9,889 bases of DNA from Spirochaetales bacterium (GCA_022784805.1 JALFYG010000061.1:1-9889); one strand, 5' to 3'; shown: positions 1-5,828, counted from the stretch's first letter. Notes: generated by a model from the letters alone, not told the origin. Program-made: numbers and translations.

Positions 1-1
1 A

Positions 2-409
2 CCTGAAATGAGAGGTGGTACAGCTTCCTGTTCCGTTACTATCAGTGACGAAAGTGTCGGCTCTCCTATCATCGACAATCCTGACGTATTGATCGTCATG
101 AACTTGCCTTCTCTCGATAAGTACGAAAAGACTGTCAAGAAGGGCGGAGTCATCTTCGTCGACTCTACACTCATCGAAAGAAAAGTGGAGAGAGACGATG
201 TAAAAGCATTCTATATTCCATCCACAAAGATGGCTCAGGATATGGGAGCACCAAACTTGGCAAACATTGTGCTCTTGGGCAAGGTGTTGAAAGAGTGTCC
301 TGAAATCGGAATGAGCGGCATGGAAGAAGCCTTGAAGAAGGTTGTCGCCAAGCATCCTGAGATGTATGAAAGAAACCTTAAGGCTATTGAAGCTGGATAT
401 AACTATTAA
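2..409 (+). CDS. 2-oxoacid:ferredoxin oxidoreductase gamma subunit, C-terminal part (5' end outside window)
   Basis: The reading frame is open from the first base and ends at TAA 407-409. The ATG at 8 is internal: the residues PEMRGGTASCSV across it are the conserved block found some 40 residues into gamma subunits of KorC/PorC type, so the real start lies upstream. The visible 135 or so residues continue with the usual core of this family (DNPDVLIVMN, a GGVIFVDSTLI strand-turn, and MGAPNLANIVLLGKVL near the end). The gamma subunit forms part of a cytoplasmic, thiamine-diphosphate-dependent complex that oxidises a 2-oxoacid (2-oxoglutarate, pyruvate or a branched-chain oxoacid) with CoA and passes electrons to ferredoxin. 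It is apparently the last gene of its operon, because a strong terminator follows 4 bases after the stop. Which 2-oxoacid is used cannot be decided from this fragment. The family call is firm. Confidence 0.88.
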   Translation, partial: PEMRGGTASCSVTISDESVGSPIIDNPDVLIVMNLPSLDKYEKTVKKGGVIFVDSTLIERKVERDDVKAFYIPSTKMAQDMGAPNLANIVLLGKVLKECPEIGMSGMEEALKKVVAKHPEMYERNLKAIEAGYNY

Positions 410-413
410 CACG

Positions 414-433
414 CGGGGCTTAGGCCCCGTTTT
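414..433 (+). terminator. Rho-independent terminator of the oxidoreductase operon
   Basis: A perfect 6-bp GC-rich stem (CGGGGC 414-419 with GCCCCG 424-429) and a 4-nt TTAG loop are followed at once by TTTT and a pyrimidine-rich stretch. It begins 4 bases after the stop codon of the upstream gene. Confidence 0.9.
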
Positions 434-532
434 CTCTGCTCAAAAATCATAAAAGGGTTTCAATCTTTTAATTTCTCCCTAGCTATATGTTTCAAAGTTT
501 CATAATAAATCAGGCAATAATCAAATGTTATG

Positions 533-561
533 TTGTCAATTAGCTTATGCTATATTATAAC
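533..561 (+). promoter_or_regulatory. Sigma70-type promoter upstream of the repeat array
   Basis: TTGTCA at 533-538 and TATAAC at 556-561 are separated by 17 bp. The predicted transcription start is near 568, about 20 bases before the first repeat unit, so the promoter points into the array. A perfect 14-bp palindrome TTAAGAATTCTTAA (576-589) lies just downstream and could be an operator or the 5' hairpin of the transcript. Nothing in this stretch codes for protein. Confidence 0.55.
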
Positions 562-587
562 AAGAATAAGGATTATTAAGAATTCTT

Positions 588-710
588 AAAAAGCGGTGAG
601 TCCCTACCATAAAGTGGGAACATAAAAAAGCGGCGAGTCTCCGCCATAAAGAGAGAACCGAAAAAAGCTAGTGAGTTCCTACCATTAAGTGGAAACCGAA
701 AAAAGTTGGG
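588..710 (+). ncRNA. ToxI-like tandem-repeat antitoxin RNA (type III toxin-antitoxin), no ToxN partner seen
   Basis: Three complete units of 36, 37 and 38 nt (588-623, 624-660, 661-698) are followed by the first bases of a fourth (699-710). Each unit opens with an A5-A6 run. From memory, the ToxI unit of Pectobacterium has the frame GGUGA-N5-UACC-(U/A)UUAAGUG; unit 1 here reads GGTGA-GTCCC-TACC-ATAAAGTG, the same pieces in the same order and spacing. Two short stems interleave as in an H-type pseudoknot. Stem A is GGT 595-597 with ACC 606-608. Stem B is TCCC 601-604 with GGGA 616-619. In units 2 and 3 stem B becomes TCTC/GAGA and TTCC/GGAA with unchanged spacing, which is compensatory change. 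The A-rich joints match the known preference of ToxN RNases for cutting in A-runs. A ToxI RNA folds into pseudoknots that bind and inhibit ToxN. No ToxN-like gene follows, so this may be an orphan array, a relic, or an RNA with another partner. Confidence 0.68.
588..710 (+). repeat. Tandem repeat, three units of 36-38 nt plus a partial fourth
   Basis: This is the DNA repeat underlying the ncRNA call. Units start at 588, 624, 661 and 699. The most constant parts are the A-run, GAGT, CCAT-AAG and the GAAC/AAAC end; the differences fall mainly in paired positions. There are no unique spacers between units. Confidence 0.9.
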
Positions 711-724
711 ACGAGAAATCATCC

Positions 725-731
725 TTTTTTT
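725..731 (+). terminator. Possible weak terminator after the repeat array
   Basis: A run of seven T lies after the last partial repeat. The A6-G at 699-705 can pair with C-T6 at 724-730 to form a 7-bp, nearly all A-T stem. That is weak for an intrinsic terminator, but ToxI arrays are normally followed by a leaky terminator at this position. Confidence 0.3.
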
Positions 732-773
732 ATACCCTGACATTTTACTTACTCTGATCACCAACTAAAAAGA

Positions 774-830
774 TATTCCCTTATTTCTTTGCTTATTCCC
801 TTATTTTAAGGTAATATTTAAGGGAATAAG
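774..830 (+). promoter_or_regulatory. fic promoter embedded in repeated TATTCCCTTA operator-like sites
   Basis: TTGCTT (789-794) and TAATAT (812-817), 17 bp apart, form a good promoter with a predicted start near 824. It is covered by three copies of one motif. TATTCCCTTATTT occurs at 774-786 and again at 794-806, a direct repeat of 20-bp period. The reverse complement TAAGGGAATAAG occurs at 819-830, making a perfect 12-bp inverted repeat with CTTATTCCCTTA at 792-803. The arms flank the -10 box. Since the Fic protein carries a C-terminal winged-helix domain, binding of its own product here (autoregulation) is a reasonable inference. No strong ribosome-binding site follows. Confidence 0.6.
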
Positions 831-844
831 TGAGAAAATGAGCG

Positions 845-1891
845 ATGCGAACATTCAATTATTCTGCATTAAGAGATCAGAAATGGGATTCAGAGATTCT
901 TTCTCTGGTTGCTGGTATTTATAAAAAGGCAGGTAAAGAAGAGCTTTATATAAAACAGAAACCAGAGGAACTTGAGAAGCTCGTTGAGATCGCCAAAATA
1001 CAGAGTACCGAGGCATCTAATGCTATTGAGGGTATTGTCACCACTGATGTCAGAATAAGGCAACTCGTTAAAGAAAAAACAACACCGCGTAATAGAGACG
1101 AAAGGGAGATTGCTGGATATCGAGATGTTTTGAATCTTATACATGAAAACTATGATGTAATTCCAATCACTAAGAATTATATACTCCAGCTTCACAAGAT
1201 TCTTTATAGTCATTTGAACAATCCATTTGCTGGTGAAACTAAAAATGTGCAGAATTACATCAGTTCAACTTACACTGATGGACGCGTTGAAATTCTCTTT
1301 TCTCCTCTTGAACCATTTGAGACTCCAGAGGCCTTGGACAGAATTTGTGAAGAATATAATCGTGTAATTGGAAACCTAGAAGTGGAACCACTTATTGCGA
1401 TTCCTGTTTTTATACATGATTTTCTCTGTATCCATCCTTTCAATGATGGAAATGGTAGAATGAGCCGACTTCTTACCACATTGCTCTTATATAGAAATGG
1501 CTTTCATATTGGGAAGTATATTTCTCTGGAAGCAAAGATAGCAAAGAATAAAGACTTATACTATGATGCTCTATCCTTGTCTCAAGCCAAATGGCATGAA
1601 GGAAAAGAGGATGTTATTCCATTTATAAAGTATCTTCTTGGAACAATCCTTGCTGCCTATAATGACTTTGAAGACAGAATGTCTTTAGTGGAAGTAAAGT
1701 ATTCAGCCTTGGAAATGGTAAGAAGAGTTACTTTGAAAAAACTGGGACGTTTCAACAAACAAGATATTCGGGAACTCTGCCCGACACTTAGTGATAGTTC
1801 TATTGAAGGAGGATTAAGAAAACTGGTGGCCTCAGGTGAACTGAAAAAGGAAGGGAAGGGGAAAAACACCTGTTATTTCAGGCTTAATTAA
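845..1891 (+). CDS. Fic-family protein AMP-transferase with C-terminal winged helix
   Basis: The protein has 348 residues. Fic enzymes transfer AMP, or another nucleotide part, from a nucleotide to hydroxyl side chains of target proteins. The complete catalytic motif HPFNDGNGR is at residues 197-205 (His197 is the base; Asp201, Asn203 and Arg205 bind the phosphate and metal). The inhibitory-helix motif [S/T]xxxE[G/N] appears as S58-NAI-E62-G63, before the Fic core, so this looks like a self-inhibited class II Fic. Residues of about 285-348 form a winged-helix-like DNA-binding region (NKQDIRELCP, then GGLRKLVASGELKKEGKG). An in-frame TGA at 839-841 fixes ATG 845 as the first possible start; the ribosome-binding site is weak. 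Codons are visibly richer in A/T than in glgA or uxuB, suggesting horizontal transfer. It lies just downstream of the ToxI-like array but has its own promoter. The family call is firm; the target protein is unknown. Confidence 0.92.
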   Translation: MRTFNYSALRDQKWDSEILSLVAGIYKKAGKEELYIKQKPEELEKLVEIAKIQSTEASNAIEGIVTTDVRIRQLVKEKTTPRNRDEREIAGYRDVLNLIHENYDVIPITKNYILQLHKILYSHLNNPFAGETKNVQNYISSTYTDGRVEILFSPLEPFETPEALDRICEEYNRVIGNLEVEPLIAIPVFIHDFLCIHPFNDGNGRMSRLLTTLLLYRNGFHIGKYISLEAKIAKNKDLYYDALSLSQAKWHEGKEDVIPFIKYLLGTILAAYNDFEDRMSLVEVKYSALEMVRRVTLKKLGRFNKQDIRELCPTLSDSSIEGGLRKLVASGELKKEGKGKNTCYFRLN

Positions 1892-1911
1892 GGCTCATGG
1901 ATGGTGTTTTT
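1862..1911 (+). terminator. Possible terminator hairpin overlapping the end of fic
   Basis: AAAAACACC (1862-1870, inside the last codons of fic) is perfectly repeated in reverse complement as GGTGTTTTT (1903-1911), giving a 9-bp stem whose 3' arm ends in T5. The 32-nt loop holds the stop codon and a smaller palindrome, CTTAATTAAG (1883-1892). The long loop makes it a weaker candidate than the other terminators in the window. Confidence 0.4.
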
Positions 1912-2112
1912 GTTTCTTATGTCATCAATTTAAAGAAACTGTATTTTCTCCTCTATAGAATTCTCTTGGAATTCAAAATTCAGGTCTTTGAATCTTGAGG
2001 GAATGTTTTTCCATTGTTGGTTTTTATAGATACAAAAGAAGAAGATTCGTTAACAGTAACGTTGTCAGTCATTGTTTTATCACAAACCAAAAAGTAGGTA
2101 TTCTCTTTGGGC
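1912..2112. other. Convergent spacer between fic and the response regulator
   Basis: This is about 200 AT-rich bases between two convergent genes. On the minus strand a 30-codon frame (ATG at 2072 to TGA at 1980) reads through part of it, without a ribosome-binding site or any recognisable motif. I see no clear terminator for the response regulator and no mobile-element end. Confidence 0.4.
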
Positions 2113-2958
2113 TTATATTTCCCTGTTCACCACACCTTCAAGGTATCCTACAGTAAACTCTGCCCAAGAGTATTGAGCCATATATTCGCCGCTATATTCG
2201 TTGATGGCATCACTGTCACCGCTCATGAAAGAGTAGTAGTCACAATCAACGAGATCTGTCTTTATTGAAATATAGCCGCGGCTCTTATTAAAGAGATCCG
2301 GACATCCTAGGGCTGTGAAGGTCTTTCTCATGGATGCAACAAGGTTTCTGATCTGGCTTTGCACTGAGAGTCCATCCTCTTTGTCTTCAAAGAGCACTGC
2401 TGCAAGCTCTGCCATAGATACGCTGGCACCCTTTCTATGCACTAAATATGCAAATAACTCTTTTGCCTTTGAGAGCTGGAAGACAACAGGTTTATTTTGA
2501 TAAAAGATTTCAAAGTTACCAAAACACTGGACTCTGACTCTTGATTCCTCTTCATCCAATTTCTGACTGAAAAGATTGGAGGCTGCCTTCTTCTCCATGA
2601 TGATGTAATCGAGCTCTTTCCTTGCTGCTTCCCTGGTAACAGGTTTGACGATATATCCTGAGACATGGAGCTTAAATGCATCAACGGCATATTCAGGACA
2701 ACTGGTTACAAATACTACATGGCAAGTAGGGCATAGCTCTTTAATTTTTGCAGCAAGCATCAAGCCGTTTAATGTTCCACCTGACAGGTATAATTGGATA
2801 TCAAGGAAGGCTGCGTCTGCTTTTCCGTTTTTGAAGAAATCAATAGTATCCTCAGCGTTGGTGAACGTGAGGACTTTGTCAACATCATCCATACTGTCCA
2901 AGACAGCTTCCAGACACATCAAAGAAATTTCTTCATCATCAACGGCAACTACAGTCAT
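2113..2958 (-). CDS. Response regulator with SARP/OmpR-like winged-helix output domain
   Basis: The protein has about 281 residues. The receiver domain (roughly 1-122) has all expected residues; numbered from ATG 2958 these are the acidic pocket DDEE at 7-10, phospho-acceptor Asp53 (FLDIQ), Thr85 (VFVTS) and Lys105 (IVKPV). After a short linker, residues of about 142-234 form an OmpR/SARP-like winged helix (CFGNFEIF, LSKAKELFAYLVHR, SQIRNLVASMRKTF). The tail (DYYSFMSGD, YSGEYMAQYSWAEF) resembles a truncated start of the bacterial transcriptional activator domain. It should be a cytoplasmic, phosphorylation-controlled transcription factor. TTG at 2961 directly precedes ATG 2958, and either could start translation; a GGGAAC Shine-Dalgarno-like site lies about 12-15 bases upstream. 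It is the second gene after an Hpt protein, 47 bases apart, likely one operon. No histidine kinase is in the window and its target genes are unknown. Confidence 0.87.
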   Translation of the reverse strand: MTVVAVDDEEISLMCLEAVLDSMDDVDKVLTFTNAEDTIDFFKNGKADAAFLDIQLYLSGGTLNGLMLAAKIKELCPTCHVVFVTSCPEYAVDAFKLHVSGYIVKPVTREAARKELDYIIMEKKAASNLFSQKLDEEESRVRVQCFGNFEIFYQNKPVVFQLSKAKELFAYLVHRKGASVSMAELAAVLFEDKEDGLSVQSQIRNLVASMRKTFTALGCPDLFNKSRGYISIKTDLVDCDYYSFMSGDSDAINEYSGEYMAQYSWAEFTVGYLEGVVNREI

Positions 2959-3005
2959 CAATAAAATACTAGTTCCCTTTGACGATTTTGTGAAGGAGTA
3001 ATTAT

Positions 3006-3374
3006 TTAAATAGTAGAATCTTTATAAGCGTTGATTGCATTTACAACTTTGTTGTATTCGCTTGTGACGGAAAGGTATAATCTGTCGGCTTCTCTGGGGT
3101 TTTCAAGTTTTCTAGGTCTTAAGAGTTCTGTGAGGGCACTCGTTGCCTTGGCTAGGTCATTATACCCCAAATTCAAGGCTACACCTTTGAGAGTGTGGGC
3201 GTTAAGGAAGGCTTTATCCCAATCACGCTCTCCGATGGCTTTTCCTATCTCTGAATATTCCTTTGCAGACAAAAACTTCAAGGACAATCTCGCAATGAGA
3301 TTTTCATTGCCCAATCTCCTTTTTATTCCATCCCAGTCTCCACCCATAATTGAGTAGCATTCTTCGATAGTCAT
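3006..3374 (-). CDS. Hpt (histidine phosphotransfer) domain protein
   Basis: This is a small all-helical protein of 122 residues. The phosphotransfer motif is AHTLKGVALNLG, with His60 as the phospho-accepting residue, followed by the LGYNDLAKATSALTELLR helix typical of Hpt domains. It should relay phosphate between a hybrid kinase's receiver and a response regulator, most likely the one encoded next to it (2113-2958). The start is well supported: AAGGAAGGG lies six bases before ATG 3374. The gene appears to lead a two-gene operon. No membrane segment or other domain is present, so it is a free-standing phosphotransferase rather than part of a kinase. The domain call is firm; the stimulus is unknown. 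Confidence 0.86.
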   Translation of the reverse strand: MTIEECYSIMGGDWDGIKRRLGNENLIARLSLKFLSAKEYSEIGKAIGERDWDKAFLNAHTLKGVALNLGYNDLAKATSALTELLRPRKLENPREADRLYLSVTSEYNKVVNAINAYKDSTI

Positions 3375-3493
3375 GAAAAACCCTTCCTTCTGGACTCAAG
3401 TATAGAGGGGGAAGTGCAACGAGAGTATAACAAACCACATGGTCAAATATTGTTATTTTTCAAAAAAATCTATTACAGAATCAATTTTTTGGC

Positions 3494-3518
3494 AAAAGAA
3501 AAAGGGGCCTGAGCCCCT
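3494..3518 (-). terminator. Rho-independent terminator of glgA
   Basis: Read on the minus strand, AGGGGC pairs with GCCCCT in a 6-bp stem with a 4-nt TCAG loop, followed by TTTTTCTTTT. It lies 4 bases after the glgA stop. It is close in sequence and shape to the terminator at 414-433. Confidence 0.9.
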
Positions 3519-3522
3519 AGTC

Positions 3523-4980
3523 TTATAGTGAGTCATACAACTCTTCATATTTCTTCGAGGAATTATTCCACGACCAATCTTCTTTCATGGCTCTCTTTGC
3601 CATTGCCTTCCACTCTTCTGTGTTTTCTCTGTAGAGCCACTCTGCGTGGTTGATCCTATCCATGAGTTCTCCTGAAGAGTAACCCTTGAAGGAGAATCCT
3701 GTTCCGCTGGACTCATACTGGTTATAAGGTTTGACAGTGTCTTTGAGACCTCCGATTTCATGGACAATTGGAAGAGAACCATACCTCAGGGCGATAAGCT
3801 GTGTCAGCCCACATGGCTCAAAGGCGGAAGAAACCAGGAATGCATCGCATCCTGCGTAGATAAGATGGGAAAGTTCTTCATCGTATCCGATGTTGGCGGC
3901 AATCTTCTCAGGATACTTGTTGCTGAAGTAACGGAACATATTCTCATATCTTTCGTCACCGCTACCGAGGACTATAAGGTTGATGTCCCTACGGGCTAGC
4001 TCATCCATGATTCCATCAACCAAATCCAAGCCTTTCTGGTCAGTGAGACGTGAGACGATGGCAAGAGTGAATGTGTCTGGTTTCTCTGGGAGGCCGTATC
4101 TCTTCAAGAGTTCCTTCTTATTCTCCTTCTTGCTGTTCCAGAAGTTTCTTGTGTCATAGTTCTTTGCAATAAATGGATCTGTCTTTGGATTCCATACATC
4201 ACAGTCGATTCCGTTTACGATTCCCAGGAGCCTGTCTTTTCTCCACTTGAGGATATCATCCAGTCCATCGGAGAATGCAGGAGTCTGGATTTCCTTTGCG
4301 TAGCTTTCGCTGACAGTTGTCACCCAATCGGAGTAGACGATGCCACCACGAAGCATTGTGGCATTCCATTCATCCCAAGGCATTGATGTGTCTTGATAAG
4401 GGGAAACCAGCTTTCCTGGCTGGAAACACTCTGAAGGAAGGCCTGTGACCCATCTCAGGTGACCCACGTTCCAGCAGCCCTGGAAACGGATATTATGGAT
4501 GGTCATTATAGTCCTGATTCCTCTGAAGAAGGGGTCTCCCTGGAAAACAGTGTTAAGATAAACAGGAACAAGGGCAGCCTGCCAGTCATGGGCATGGATG
4601 ATATCAGGTCTGAAGCCGATGAGTGGTAGGGCGGAAAGGACAGCCTTTGAGAAATAAGCAAACCTCTCCAGGTCTGAGAATAGGTCGAAATATGGCTTTT
4701 TGCCGGAGAAATACTGATTGTTATCAACAAAGTAGTATGTGATTCCGTCTTCAACCAAAGTGTTGATTCCAACATAGATTCTGTTGTCCATCTGGAAATA
4801 GCAGACACTCTTGAGCTTGGACTTATATTTCTCCTTCATACATTCGTATTGAGGAAGAATGACTCTTGTGTCGAATTTCTTCTTATCCAGATTCTTCGGT
4901 AAGCTTCCGACAACGTCAGCAAGTCCTCCTGTCTTGACAAATGGAACACACTCCGAAGCAACAAATAGTATTTTTTTCAT
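3523..4980 (-). CDS. glgA: Glycogen synthase (ADP-glucose), GT5 family
   Basis: The protein has 485 residues, a full-length size for bacterial GlgA, which adds glucose from ADP-glucose to the non-reducing end of alpha-1,4-glucan in the cytoplasm. The N-terminal GT5 domain has the ADP-glucose loop KTGGLADVVGSLP (Lys16), HAHDWQ (129-134) and TIHN (His163). The C-terminal Rossmann domain has SRLTDQKG (Arg311, Lys316) and AFEPCGLTQL (Glu388), matching the catalytic Arg, Lys and Glu of the family; IGGLKDTV follows at about 409. ATG 4980 has GAGAGG seven bases upstream and an extended -10 promoter just before that, so the start is secure. It stands alone between its own promoter and terminator; no glgC, glgB or glgP is present in the window. 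Glycogen storage would buffer the sugar supply handled by the genes to the right, but that link is inference. Confidence 0.95.
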   Translation of the reverse strand: MKKILFVASECVPFVKTGGLADVVGSLPKNLDKKKFDTRVILPQYECMKEKYKSKLKSVCYFQMDNRIYVGINTLVEDGITYYFVDNNQYFSGKKPYFDLFSDLERFAYFSKAVLSALPLIGFRPDIIHAHDWQAALVPVYLNTVFQGDPFFRGIRTIMTIHNIRFQGCWNVGHLRWVTGLPSECFQPGKLVSPYQDTSMPWDEWNATMLRGGIVYSDWVTTVSESYAKEIQTPAFSDGLDDILKWRKDRLLGIVNGIDCDVWNPKTDPFIAKNYDTRNFWNSKKENKKELLKRYGLPEKPDTFTLAIVSRLTDQKGLDLVDGIMDELARRDINLIVLGSGDERYENMFRYFSNKYPEKIAANIGYDEELSHLIYAGCDAFLVSSAFEPCGLTQLIALRYGSLPIVHEIGGLKDTVKPYNQYESSGTGFSFKGYSSGELMDRINHAEWLYRENTEEWKAMAKRAMKEDWSWNNSSKKYEELYDSL

Positions 4981-5005
4981 AAATTAACCTCTCTTCTGTT
5001 TTCTG

Positions 5006-5014
5006 ATTATATCA
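5006..5014 (-). promoter_or_regulatory. Extended -10 promoter of glgA
   Basis: On the minus strand, TGATATAAT is an extended -10 element (TG-n-TATAAT). The -35 region is poor (TTCAGA, 16 bp upstream), which is normal when the TG extension is present. The -10 sits in a small palindrome with CTGAT/ATCAG arms (5003-5015). It leads to GAGAGG and the glgA start. Confidence 0.6.
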
Positions 5015-5072
5015 GAGAAGAAGAAAGTCTGAAGGGAATTTGAAAGAAATTTAATAAAACAATCCGTTATAG

Positions 5073-5114
5073 AAAAAACAATGTGGGTAGTACCGGAATG
5101 AAATACCACCCACA
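5073..5114 (-). terminator. Rho-independent terminator of the GntR gene
   Basis: On the minus strand an 11-bp stem (TGTGGGTGGTA, 5114-5104, with TACTACCCACA, 5092-5082; one G-U pair) encloses an 11-nt loop and is followed by TTGTTTTTT. It starts 22 bases after the stop codon at 5137-5139. Confidence 0.9.
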
Positions 5115-5136
5115 ATTTATATGGCTTGAAGAAATA

Positions 5137-5790
5137 TCACTTATCTAAGAAATACTGAGGCATGGTTTCCCTGAAGGAGACTGTCTCTTTCTTTAGTTTT
5201 GTCATATGGGCCCTGTCCAGGGAGAATAGGCTTTCCATGTCCTTATCTTTGATGGCATCCAAAAGCACCCTGTGCTGTCTGATGACATCTTCGCTGATAG
5301 CGTCGAACATAAAGGAAATGAGACGCATTCTATGGTAGTTGCCGTTACGGGTAAGGATGAAGTCGAAGACGCCTTCTCTTCCTGCGCCCTTGAAGATTAC
5401 GGAGTGGAACTGATCATCCAGCTTCAAGAGAAGGGAAGTGTCCCTAAGGGCAAAGGCTTTCTCTTGTTTCTCTATCAGCTCTTCCATCTCTGAAATAAGG
5501 TCATCATTTACATTGTTTATAAAGTCTGGAATGGAACCAAGTTCAAGGTTCAGACGAATGAATCTTTCGTCCTCCGCCATTCTCAAGTTTATTCTGCTGA
5601 CATAGGTTCCACGCTGTGGATAGATGTCTATAAGGTGTTCGCCTGCCAGCTCCTTCACAGCATCACGCACAGGAGAGCGGCTCACTCCATATTTGGTGGA
5701 GAGCTGATTGAGGTTCAACTCTGTTCCTGGTTTAAGTGTCAAATCGAGAATTTCTCTTCTCAATTCATCAAATACATTTCCTCTTTCCAT
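5137..5790 (-). CDS. GntR-family transcriptional regulator, FadR subfamily (FCD domain)
   Basis: The protein has 217 residues. The N-terminal winged helix spans about 5-65 (LNQLSTKYGVSRSPVRDAVKEL, then the wing PQRGTYVS at about 58-65). The C-terminal helical FCD ligand-binding domain has a D-x3-H pair (Asp125, His129) plus His173 and His195, the usual metal-ligand set. FadR-type regulators of this size typically sense sugar acids or other carboxylates. The gene is divergent from uxuB, and two inverted copies of a 12-bp motif lie between them, so it probably represses uxuB and perhaps itself, in the manner of UxuR/ExuR; the ligand (possibly fructuronate, mannonate or another uronate) is inference. 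ATG 5790 has no Shine-Dalgarno site; a TATAAT box ends six bases before it, so the mRNA may be leaderless. The only other in-frame start nearby is TTG at codon 10, which would cut into the DNA-binding domain. Confidence 0.9.
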   Translation of the reverse strand: MERGNVFDELRREILDLTLKPGTELNLNQLSTKYGVSRSPVRDAVKELAGEHLIDIYPQRGTYVSRINLRMAEDERFIRLNLELGSIPDFINNVNDDLISEMEELIEKQEKAFALRDTSLLLKLDDQFHSVIFKGAGREGVFDFILTRNGNYHRMRLISFMFDAISEDVIRQHRVLLDAIKDKDMESLFSLDRAHMTKLKKETVSFRETMPQYFLDK

Positions 5791-5796
5791 AATACA

Positions 5797-5828
5797 ATTA
5801 TATAATGAGAGTAAGAGTTAGGTGTAAA
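5797..5828 (-). promoter_or_regulatory. Promoter of the GntR gene, apparently giving a leaderless mRNA
   Basis: On the minus strand, TATAAT (5802-5797) ends six bases before ATG 5790, so transcription should start on or next to the start codon. The overlapping TATATA (5804-5799) lies 18 bp from TTTACA (5828-5823), and would also leave only a base or two of leader. Confidence 0.5.

Noticed and set aside
588..710. CRISPR array
   Set aside because: The units abut each other with no unique spacers, and no cas genes are present.
588..710. A series of minus-strand terminators (hairpin followed by T5-6 in each unit)
   Set aside because: There is no minus-strand gene to terminate; the hairpin is 4 bp and is separated from the T-run by several bases. 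The plus-strand ToxI-like reading explains the conserved blocks.
576..764. A 62-codon minus-strand frame through the repeat array, giving a repetitive Phe/Arg-rich peptide
   Set aside because: Repeat units are 36-38 nt, not a fixed multiple of three, so the peptide repeat breaks frame. There is no ribosome-binding site, and RNA pairing explains the conservation better.
711..844. Remnant of a toxN gene between the array and fic
   Set aside because: I found no stretch resembling ToxN in any frame; the region is taken up by the T-run and the fic promoter/operator repeats.
890..1213. A 107-codon minus-strand frame inside fic
   Set aside because: It is the antisense shadow of a clearly coding fic sequence.
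1980..2072. A 30-codon minus-strand open frame downstream of the response regulator
   Set aside because: It has no ribosome-binding site, no recognisable motif and no promoter; most likely chance.
3375..3460. A promoter for the Hpt-response regulator operon (TTGACC with TATACT on the minus strand)
   Set aside because: The spacing between the two boxes is only about 12 bp, and no alternative -35 at 16-18 bp is convincing, so no promoter was called.
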